13,667 nt of DNA from an uncultured Bacilli bacterium (GTDB lineage Bacteria > Bacillota_I > Bacilli_A > RF39 > UBA660): assembly GCA_947593275.1 (NCBI GenBank), contig CANQDN010000020.1, positions 1 through 13,667 on the forward strand, written 5' to 3'. Within the stretch, counting starts at the first letter, position 1; each line of letters opens with the position of its first letter. The notes beneath the pieces were generated by a model. The model was given only the letters and a program-made list of their open reading frames with translations. It had not been told where the DNA came from and did not search any database. Position numbers and translations under genes: made by a program. Positions 6,907-12,757 of the stretch are shown piece by piece.

Positions 6907-8097
6907 ATGGATAGAAAAAGAAAGTATGCAAAGTTTTTGATTGAGGGTTGTCTTAGATTAAAAAAGAATGATAAACTATTTATTATTTCAACTAATTTTA
7001 CGGAAGATTTTGTAAATTTATTAACTTTAGAAGCGAAAAATATGGGAATAGTAGATGTTGAGACATTAATTAATTATCCTTTAAAACAAAAGGAATTATA
7101 TTTATCTAAACCTTATGAAGAGATAATAAAAAGTCCTTTAATTGATAGAACGAAATATAATCGGATGGCTAAGTTAAATTATGCTTTTCTTAGTTTAAGT
7201 TCACCTTTACCAGAAATATTTAAAGAAGTAGATAAAGAGCTTTTGGCGAAGATTAATCATTATCAAATAAAATCCATTGAAGAATATAAAGAATATCAAC
7301 TTAAAGGGTTAATTAAGTGGAATATATCTTGTGTTCCGAATGAATATTGGGCTAAGAGTTTAAATATGAGTGTTGAAGAACTTTGGGAGTTAGTGTTTAA
7401 GATTTGTTTAATAAATGAAGATGATCCAATAGATATGTGGAATAAAAAGATGGCTAGATTAAAAAGACGGGCTGAATATTTAAATAGTCTTAAGATTGAT
7501 AAGTTAATATATCATAATAGTTTAGGGACTAATTTAGAGATTGGATTACCAAAAGATTATATATTTGAGAGTGCAGATACTAAAAATATTGTTAATATGC
7601 CAACGGAAGAGGTTTTTACATCACCTTCTAGGGTTAGAGTAAATGGAAGAGTTTATTCATCTAAAATATTAATTCATAATAATGAAGTTATTGAAGACTT
7701 TTATTTGGAGTTTAAAGATGGTAAAATAGTAGAATATGATGCAGTTAAGGGGAAAGATGTTTTAAAAGATATAATAAATACGGATGATGGGTCGCATTAT
7801 TTGGGAGAAGTAGCACTAGTAGATTATGATTCACCAATTAGTCTTACTAATGTAGTTTTTAAGAATACTTTATATGATGAGAATGCTTCTTGTCATTTAG
7901 CGATTGGACAGAGTTTTTTAGAATGTATTAAAGATGGTTTTACAATGCCCAAAGAAGAATTATTAAATAAAGGACTTAATCAATCCCGCGTGCATGTTGA
8001 TTTCTTTATTGGAACAAGAGATTTAGAAGTTAAGGCAGTATTGCAAAATGGGGAAAAAATTGTTATAATGAAAAACGGAAATTTTGTGGAGGTCTAA
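6907..8097 (+). CDS. M29-family metal-dependent aminopeptidase (AmpS/PepS type)
   Basis: 396 residues from ATG 6907. An in-frame ATG at 6874 lies inside the preceding hairpin without a ribosome site, while AAAGGAGA (6893-6900) fits 6907. Usual family length is about 410. Signature blocks in order: MPTEEVFTSPSRVRVNG (about 231-247), GSHYLGEVALVDYDSPIS, NTLYDENASCHLAIGQ, and NQSRVHVDFFIG. The likely metal ligands are Glu235, Glu301, His330, His363 and Asp365 by analogy with T. aquaticus AmpT, so the site looks intact. The enzyme removes N-terminal residues from peptides in the cytoplasm, probably using Zn or Co. There is no signal peptide. It stands directly before tyrS with one base between them; this may be only positional, since both supply amino acid and translation metabolism. 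Confidence 0.92.
   Translation: MDRKRKYAKFLIEGCLRLKKNDKLFIISTNFTEDFVNLLTLEAKNMGIVDVETLINYPLKQKELYLSKPYEEIIKSPLIDRTKYNRMAKLNYAFLSLSSPLPEIFKEVDKELLAKINHYQIKSIEEYKEYQLKGLIKWNISCVPNEYWAKSLNMSVEELWELVFKICLINEDDPIDMWNKKMARLKRRAEYLNSLKIDKLIYHNSLGTNLEIGLPKDYIFESADTKNIVNMPTEEVFTSPSRVRVNGRVYSSKILIHNNEVIEDFYLEFKDGKIVEYDAVKGKDVLKDIINTDDGSHYLGEVALVDYDSPISLTNVVFKNTLYDENASCHLAIGQSFLECIKDGFTMPKEELLNKGLNQSRVHVDFFIGTRDLEVKAVLQNGEKIVIMKNGNFVEV
8041..8069 (+). promoter_or_regulatory. Internal promoter of tyrS
   Basis: TTGCAA (8041-8046), a spacer of exactly 17 and TATAAT (8064-8069) with TGT extended -10 lie inside the end of the aminopeptidase gene. The predicted start near 8076 leaves about 23 bases before ATG 8099, enough for the ribosome site GGAGG (8088-8092) but not for a T-box leader. 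Confidence 0.65.
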
Positions 8098-8098
8098 T

Positions 8099-9325
8099 AT
8101 GACTTTATTTGAAGAATTAAAATGGAGAGGGTTAATTAAAGATATATCTAACCCAGAGATAGAAGAATTACTTAATAAGGGTGGTCTAACATTTTATATT
8201 GGGACTGATCCAACGGGAGATTCTTTACATATTGGTCATTTTTCATCATTTTTAATGGCAGCGAGATTAAAGAAGGCGGGACATCATCCGATTCTTTTAA
8301 TTGGGGGCGCAACAGGGTTAATTGGAGATCCGAAGCCAACAGCGGAAAGAGCAATGATAACTAAAGAAGAAGTAGATCATAATGTAGAAGCTTTAACTAA
8401 GCAAGTTAAGAAGTTATTTGGATTTCAAATAGTAAATAATTATGATTGGAGTAAAGATATTAATTTTATTGACTTTTTAAGAGATTATGGGAAATATTTT
8501 AGTATTAATTATATGCTTGATAAAGATATTATTAGAAGAAGAATTGAAGCCGGGATTACTTATACAGAGTTTTCTTATATGATTATGCAATCTTTAGATT
8601 TTTTATGGTTATATCAAAATAAGAATTGTGTTATGCAAGTTGCGGGTCAAGATCAGTGGGGAAATATTACTGCCGGGATTGATTTAATTAGAAAGAAAAC
8701 AGGTAAAGAAGCTTATGGTTTTACGATGCCTTTAATAACTAAGAAAGATGGAACTAAGTTTGGAAAGAGTGAAGGAAAAGCTATATGGTTAGATATTAAT
8801 AAGACATCTAGTTATGAGTTATATCAATTCTTTATTAATGTAGAAGATGAAATGGTTATTGATTATTTAAAGAAGTTAACGTTTTTAACTAAAGAAGAAA
8901 TAGAAGAGTTAGAAAAAGTTCATAAAGAAGCACCTGAAAAGAGAACTGCCCATAAAAAGTTAGCAGAAGAAGTAATTACTTTCTTGCATGGACATGAAGA
9001 ATATGAGAAAGCTTTAAAGATTAGTGAATGTTTATTTAGTGAGAAAGTGAAAGAACTTTCTAGTGAAGATATTATTAATTCTTTAAAGGGAGTACAAACT
9101 ATTCTTATTAAGTTAGAGCAAAATGTTGTTGATTTTGTGGTTAATTTTGGGATATGTTCAAGTAAAAGAGAAGCAAGAGAGTTTATAAATGCAGGGGCAA
9201 TAAGTTTAAATAATAAGAAGATAATGGACTTAGAATATATGGTTACAGATAAAGATACAGTTGATAATAAAGTGATGATTATTAAAAAAGGGAAAAAGAA
9301 CTATTATTTGGGATTAGTTAAATAG
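8099..9325 (+). CDS. tyrS: Tyrosyl-tRNA synthetase
   Basis: 408 residues, a class I synthetase that charges tRNA-Tyr in the cytoplasm. The start is ATG 8099, preceded by TGGAGGT (8087-8093); an in-frame ATG at 8084 lies upstream of that site and is not used. The Rossmann core has FYIGTDPTGDSLHIGH with HIGH at 44-47. The tyrosine-site pattern YxxxQxxD is at 160-167, followed by QVAGQDQWGN. The signature KFGKS (220-224) stands for KMSKS, as is normal in bacterial TyrRS. The C-terminal S4-like RNA-binding domain (about 340-395, CSSKREAREFINAGAISLN) grips the tRNA. All expected motifs are intact and the length is close to the Bacillus enzyme. No T-box riboswitch precedes it, so regulation by tRNA charge is not seen here. 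The stop codon lies within the terminator stem. Confidence 0.97.
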   Translation: MTLFEELKWRGLIKDISNPEIEELLNKGGLTFYIGTDPTGDSLHIGHFSSFLMAARLKKAGHHPILLIGGATGLIGDPKPTAERAMITKEEVDHNVEALTKQVKKLFGFQIVNNYDWSKDINFIDFLRDYGKYFSINYMLDKDIIRRRIEAGITYTEFSYMIMQSLDFLWLYQNKNCVMQVAGQDQWGNITAGIDLIRKKTGKEAYGFTMPLITKKDGTKFGKSEGKAIWLDINKTSSYELYQFFINVEDEMVIDYLKKLTFLTKEEIEELEKVHKEAPEKRTAHKKLAEEVITFLHGHEEYEKALKISECLFSEKVKELSSEDIINSLKGVQTILIKLEQNVVDFVVNFGICSSKREAREFINAGAISLNNKKIMDLEYMVTDKDTVDNKVMIIKKGKKNYYLGLVK

Positions 9326-9336
9326 TTCTTTTTTTT
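9293..9336 (+). terminator. Strong intrinsic terminator built into the tyrS 3' end
   Basis: A perfect 13-base-pair stem, AAAAAGAACTATT (9293-9305) with AATAGTTCTTTTT (9321-9333), encloses a 15-base loop and runs into eight T (9329-9336). The left arm and loop encode the last tyrS residues, and the TAG stop is in the right arm. Confidence 0.85.
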
Positions 9337-9368
9337 CGTAAATTAGAGTGTAAATTAAGGTTAAATAG

Positions 9369-9397
9369 TTGCAAATTTTTAAATAATTTGATTTACT
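9369..9397 (+). promoter_or_regulatory. Possible promoter of the 9418-12188 unit
   Basis: TTGCAA (9369-9374), 17-base spacer, TTTACT (9392-9397). The -10 is weak (four of six), but it is the best match between the tyrS terminator and the next gene. AGAGGT (9404-9409) serves ATG 9418. Confidence 0.4.
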
Positions 9398-9417
9398 TTT
9401 AATAGAGGTAGTAGAAG

Positions 9418-10170
9418 ATGAAGAAACCTAAAAAGATTGTTTTAATAGTTAGTGGGTTAGTTTTGGTGATTCTGGTTGGGGTTATTTTAATTACGGGAAA
9501 TAAAGAAGTAACTTTAAGTGAAGAAGAATTAACTAAGTATTTAAGTTATGTTCCAAGTATTATGGAATATAAGTTATATGATAAAGAAAAGAGTAGTATA
9601 GATAATATTAAAGAGAAGTATTTAATTTCTAAAGTTTTAAGTAATGAAGCAGTATGTTGGGATAATAATAATTGTTCTTTTGATATGAATAAGAAAGTTC
9701 CACTTAAAAATGGCGAAGAGTTTTATTATGAGCAAGATTATGTAGATAGATATTATTTTCCTTTAAGTTTTATTAAAGATAAAATGGAAGAGTATTATAA
9801 TAAAAAGATAAGTAATATAAGTGAGACTAAGTCTATAGATGATATTTATAATGCTATTTTAGGATATGTTTATCAAGATGAGTATTTTTTAAGTATTGGG
9901 GGAGGAGCAACGGGAGATGTAACAGTAAGTTATATGGATAGTTATAAGGCAACAGAGAAAGATTTAGTTATATATGAATATGTAGCTTATTATGATTATT
10001 TTGAAGAAAAATTAAAGGATTATCATAATGGATATAAAGTAGATTTATCTTATGAAGATGATTTTAAAGAATATTTAAAAGAAAATAAAGAACATTTTAC
10101 GGAATATAAACATACTTTTAAAAAGAATAGTAAGGGGTATTATTGGGTTAAAACAGAAATAGTAAAATAA
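9418..10170 (+). CDS. Membrane-anchored extracytoplasmic protein of unknown function
   Basis: 250 residues. The positive N-terminus MKKPKK precedes a single hydrophobic segment (about 7-26) without lipobox or clear cleavage site, so the protein is probably tethered by this segment with the rest outside. The outer part is rich in Tyr, Lys, Asp and Glu, with a Cys pair five residues apart (Cys80 and Cys86, VCWDNNNC) that could form a disulfide, and a Gly-rich turn SIGGGATGD (about 160-168). I do not recognise a family or an active site. It is followed 14 bases later by the metalloprotease-like gene, and the two probably form one transcript. A role with that neighbour at the cell surface is plausible but untested. 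Confidence 0.8.
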   Translation: MKKPKKIVLIVSGLVLVILVGVILITGNKEVTLSEEELTKYLSYVPSIMEYKLYDKEKSSIDNIKEKYLISKVLSNEAVCWDNNNCSFDMNKKVPLKNGEEFYYEQDYVDRYYFPLSFIKDKMEEYYNKKISNISETKSIDDIYNAILGYVYQDEYFLSIGGGATGDVTVSYMDSYKATEKDLVIYEYVAYYDYFEEKLKDYHNGYKVDLSYEDDFKEYLKENKEHFTEYKHTFKKNSKGYYWVKTEIVK

Positions 10171-10184
10171 TTCTAGGAGGAATA

Positions 10185-12188
10185 ATGCAAAAGCTTTTTA
10201 TAATTAATTATAATAATAAGAAATTTAGAATATTTATTGATGGGAAAAAACGGAAAACTTTTTTAGAAATAGATAAAAATGGAGAATATGATTATCCTAG
10301 TTTAGAAGATTTTACTTATTTACATAATATTTATAATAATTATAATTACTTTAATTGTTATGATATAAGAGATTATTTTTATAAAGAAAAGGTTCGGATA
10401 GCTTCGGGTCTTTTAAGTGTGGTTGTAGCTTTAAATTCTATCCCAGGAGTTATGGCAAAGAGCAATATAGAAGTTACTAATGAAGGGGTAAGTATAAGCG
10501 AAAATAAAGAAGTAGTAGTAAGTATTAAAGATAGTAAAGCTTTAGATTCTTTATTGGGGAGTTTAAATCCTAAAAAAGAAGAAGTTAAGAAGGCTATAGA
10601 AGATAATCCTAATTTAAGTAGTTATGTTAAAATTATTTTAAATAATATATTAGATTTAATGGTTAATTTAGATAAAGAAGTAGATCTAAGAGTATTTTAT
10701 CATAATATAAAGACTTTAAGAGTAAATGGTTTATGGGAAGATGCGTATAATTATAAATATCAGAATAATTCTTTTGGGGTTTATATATCCCCTAGTAATA
10801 CAGTAGATTATAAGTTGGGTTATGAAAGTGGGCTTTTATATCATGAATTATGGCATGCCGTGAATAATCTTTATTTAGAGAAAGATGGAGTAATTTATAC
10901 TAATGTTTCTAAAGATGTTTTTTTAACTGAAGCTTTTACCAATAAATATGTAGGTTATTTACAGAATATGGAATATAGTTATAGTTTTGAAGCAAGAATA
11001 ATAGACTATTTACTTACTCTTACTAATTATAGTTTTGGGGATTATAATCATAAAGGGGCAGATTATTTTAAAGAATTATTAAAGAAAGAATATCCGGATA
11101 TAAATATAGATTATATTATAGATTGGTTAAATACTTATAATATTAGTGGGATATTTTTAGATAAGAAAAATATTCAAGATTTAAATGATTTTCGGGATGA
11201 ATTATTTAAGTATGCTTTAAATAAAATTGATATTAATTCTAAAGATATATATGCTCCTTTTAAAGATTATATTAAGACTTTAGGGAATATAGATTCTTTA
11301 TATAGTTATTTAGATAAATATAATCAAGAATTAAGTAAGAGGGGTGCTCGAGATTTAATTACTAGTAATAGTTTTAAAAAGATGATTGAACCTTTTAAAG
11401 ATATTAATGGTTTTGTGTATTTAGAAGGGGAAGTAAAGCCTTTTAAAGAAGATCTTACTAATTATTGGGGAAAGATAGAAAGAGATGATTTCTTTAATTT
11501 AATTGCAATAGAAAGTTTTAGTAATATAGATAATATTAATACTAAAGAATTTTGGGAGAGTTTAGGTAAAGATTATAATATTATTAATGATTCTAATTAT
11601 AAAGAAACTAAGCTTTATTTTGGGGATAAGTTAATTATTAAAGATTATATACCTAATTTTAGTTTAAGTATCATAAAAGATGAGAAGGATAACATTGGTT
11701 TTAGATTATATAATAAGATTGGAGAAGTAGTTTATAGTAGTTTTAATAAGATTGAAATAGAGAGTAATTCAATTAATTTAGAAAGATATTTAGAGTTAAA
11801 TCAGTTTAAAGGGGATAGTTTAAAATTAGAAGAAGTATTTAATAGAGATTATTTATTTAATTTTTTAGTTAGTTATAGGAATGTTTTTAAAAATATTCAT
11901 ATATCTAATAATAATATTATTATAGAGCCAATGTATACTTTTGATTATTTTCATGATAATACTCAAGAGACATATTTAGTTAGTGATTGTTTTTTAGATA
12001 AGAATAGTAATCTTATTAAACCTTTTAATATACCTTTTATAGTAAATATAAATAATAATATAGATCTATTAGATATATTAAAATATTATAATTTAATAGG
12101 GGATAATATAGAAGTTAAGTTTAATACTGATGATTTAATAGATATATTTGATAATTATATTAAAGATAATAAAAGTTTAACTAGATAG
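10185..12188 (+). CDS. HExxH metalloprotease-like protein, membrane-associated, family unrecognised
   Basis: 667 residues, with AGGAGG (10175-10180) before ATG 10185. A polar N-terminal region of about 70 residues is followed by a moderately hydrophobic segment (about 72-91, ASGLLSVVVALNSIPGVMA) that may be a membrane span or a late signal sequence. The zinc-protease motif YHELWH gives His220, Glu221 and His224. Glu249 in LTEAFTNKY lies 25 residues after the second His and is a good third ligand, the gluzincin pattern HExxH...E. The rest (about 300-667) is Asn/Asp/Tyr/Lys-rich and shows no motif I know. The likely role is a surface endopeptidase or aminopeptidase; substrate unknown. Its upstream partner is an anchored extracytoplasmic protein. 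Codons are extremely AT-rich like the neighbours, so no transfer is evident. The metalloprotease reading rests on motif spacing alone. Confidence 0.72.
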   Translation: MQKLFIINYNNKKFRIFIDGKKRKTFLEIDKNGEYDYPSLEDFTYLHNIYNNYNYFNCYDIRDYFYKEKVRIASGLLSVVVALNSIPGVMAKSNIEVTNEGVSISENKEVVVSIKDSKALDSLLGSLNPKKEEVKKAIEDNPNLSSYVKIILNNILDLMVNLDKEVDLRVFYHNIKTLRVNGLWEDAYNYKYQNNSFGVYISPSNTVDYKLGYESGLLYHELWHAVNNLYLEKDGVIYTNVSKDVFLTEAFTNKYVGYLQNMEYSYSFEARIIDYLLTLTNYSFGDYNHKGADYFKELLKKEYPDINIDYIIDWLNTYNISGIFLDKKNIQDLNDFRDELFKYALNKIDINSKDIYAPFKDYIKTLGNIDSLYSYLDKYNQELSKRGARDLITSNSFKKMIEPFKDINGFVYLEGEVKPFKEDLTNYWGKIERDDFFNLIAIESFSNIDNINTKEFWESLGKDYNIINDSNYKETKLYFGDKLIIKDYIPNFSLSIIKDEKDNIGFRLYNKIGEVVYSSFNKIEIESNSINLERYLELNQFKGDSLKLEEVFNRDYLFNFLVSYRNVFKNIHISNNNIIIEPMYTFDYFHDNTQETYLVSDCFLDKNSNLIKPFNIPFIVNINNNIDLLDILKYYNLIGDNIEVKFNTDDLIDIFDNYIKDNKSLTR

Positions 12189-12261
12189 ATTAGTAATAAA
12201 AAATATAATATATTAAAAGTAAAATATTCATGTTAAAATATAAATGGGTTAATCTATAAGG
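12189..12261 (+). other. AT-rich gap before the template repeat
   Basis: There is no gene and no clear terminator for the metalloprotease unit. ATAGATTA (12185-12192) can pair with TAATCTAT (12250-12257), bracketing the gap just before the template repeat. TGTTAAAAT (12231-12239) is a possible extended -10 without a recognisable -35; it is the only promoter-like candidate for the repeat. Confidence 0.3.
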
Positions 12262-12384
12262 ATGTTTTTATCTCCGAACAACTTCAATGGTTCGAATGCT
12301 AACGTGTTCAACGTGAACAATGATGGTAACCTCAACAACAACAACGTGAATAACGACAATGCGTTTCGTCCAATTTCCTTTTAG
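12262..12384 (+). repeat. Putative template repeat (TR) of a diversity-generating retroelement
   Basis: The ATG-opened frame has 40 codons and then TAG. 16 of the 40 are Asn: 11 AAC and 5 AAT. The peptide contains NVFNVNNDGNLNNNNVNN and ends in FRPISF. Dense AAY codons, a C-terminal RP(I/A)S-type end and an immediate stop are what I know from DGR template repeats, whose adenines are mutagenised when copied into a variable region. By my count 27 of 123 bases are C and G+C is about 38 percent, far above the flanks. No ribosome site precedes the ATG, so it is likely a template rather than a translated gene. No reverse transcriptase, Avd or matching variable region occurs in this window. The alternative is an orphan C-terminal piece of a DGR target gene. 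Confidence 0.55.
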
Positions 12385-12548
12385 CACTCAGAATAATATA
12401 TATATTTATATTTATTGTAAGAATTAGGAAACAAGATTAGTCCATAAAGCTAAAAGCTTTAGAATATATAATATTGATGTTTTAGGTCGTGTATTTAGAA
12501 CTATTACAATATTGTTTAGAAAGAAATATCATTTTTTGATATTTTTTT
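12385..12548 (+). ncRNA. Hairpin-rich spacer downstream of the TR, possibly part of the DGR RNA
   Basis: There is no open frame of note. TAAAGCT/AGCTTTA (12445-12461) forms a seven-pair hairpin with a three-base loop. AATATTG (12470-12476) can pair with CAATATT (12507-12513). A final stem AAATATCA (12524-12531) with TGATATTT (12537-12544) is followed by more T to 12548 and looks like an AT-rich intrinsic terminator. In the studied BPP-1 system the template RNA extends through a structured spacer of about 140 bases that primes cDNA synthesis; a 164-base structured tail ending in a terminator fits that picture, but this is inference. Confidence 0.35.
12524..12548 (+). terminator. Terminator-like AT-rich hairpin
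   Basis: AAATATCA (12524-12531) and TGATATTT (12537-12544) form an eight-pair stem with a five-base T loop, then four more T. The stem is A/T-heavy, so strength is uncertain. It separates the template-repeat region from the leader ORF and secreted protein. Confidence 0.5.
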
Positions 12549-12578
12549 CAGTTTAATTTATAGACTAAAGTAAATATT

Positions 12579-12587
12579 TGTGATAAT
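12579..12587 (+). promoter_or_regulatory. Possible extended -10 promoter for the leader ORF
   Basis: TGTGATAAT (12579-12587) is an extended -10. No good -35 lies at 17 bases; the closest is TAGACT (12561-12566) at 15. TATAAT at 12595-12600 is a better hexamer, but a start from it would fall within the ribosome site. Confidence 0.35.
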
Positions 12588-12616
12588 ATAAAAATATAAT
12601 AGAAGGAAGGATATAA

Positions 12617-12757
12617 ATGAATAGAATTGTTAGATTAAAAGCCTTCTCTTCAGTTGCTTTAAATGCTGCTGGGGGGGGGTTATATAGTTTAGATACCCAA
12701 GTGGAATTAAGAGCAACCAATAACTTTAAATCCTCTATAGTAAGAGGTATACTATGA
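12617..12757 (+). CDS. 46-residue leader peptide with a nine-G tract, translationally overlapping the next gene
   Basis: ATG 12617 has a strong ribosome site AAGGAAGG (12603-12610). The peptide begins MNRIVRLKAFSSVALNAAGGG, ends VRGIL, and stops at TGA 12755-12757, which overlaps the next ATG (12754) as ATGA. Nine consecutive G (12671-12679) encode GlyGlyGly. Removing one G brings TAG at present positions 12690-12692; adding one brings TAG at 12685-12687, so only the present count lets ribosomes reach the next start. No known domain is seen; the product has no signal peptide and probably acts through its translation rather than as a protein. This is the only gene in the window ending in TGA. 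It could also be the degraded start of an older gene, or the G count could be a sequencing error. Confidence 0.6.
   Translation: MNRIVRLKAFSSVALNAAGGGLYSLDTQVELRATNNFKSSIVRGIL
12732..12748 (+). promoter_or_regulatory. Hairpin sequestering the Shine-Dalgarno of the secreted protein gene
   Basis: CCTCT (12732-12736) pairs with AGAGG (12743-12747) around ATAGTA. The right arm is the Shine-Dalgarno (AAGAGGT, 12742-12748) for ATG 12754. A ribosome finishing the leader ORF would open this stem, the classic arrangement for translational coupling. Confidence 0.5.

Noticed and set aside
8041..8101. T-box or other riboswitch before tyrS
   Set aside because: The upstream sequence is coding for the aminopeptidase up to one base before the tyrS start; no T-box sequence or antiterminator is seen.
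8172..8354. Minus-strand open frame inside tyrS
   Set aside because: It lies over the conserved HIGH-motif region of tyrS; no independent signals.
257..9325. Reassigned TGA (code 4) as in Mycoplasma
   Set aside because: All tryptophans fall at TGG and conserved enzymes (TyrRS, M29, RNase J) read full-length without in-frame TGA.
12185..12257. Inverted repeat ATAGATTA/TAATCTAT as a mobile-element border
   Set aside because: Only eight pairs of A/T-rich sequence with 57 bases between; no transposase or target duplication.
12748..12753. TATACT as a -10 box for the secreted protein
   Set aside because: Transcription would start inside the coding region, after the ATG. The bases are better explained as the space between the ribosome site and the start.
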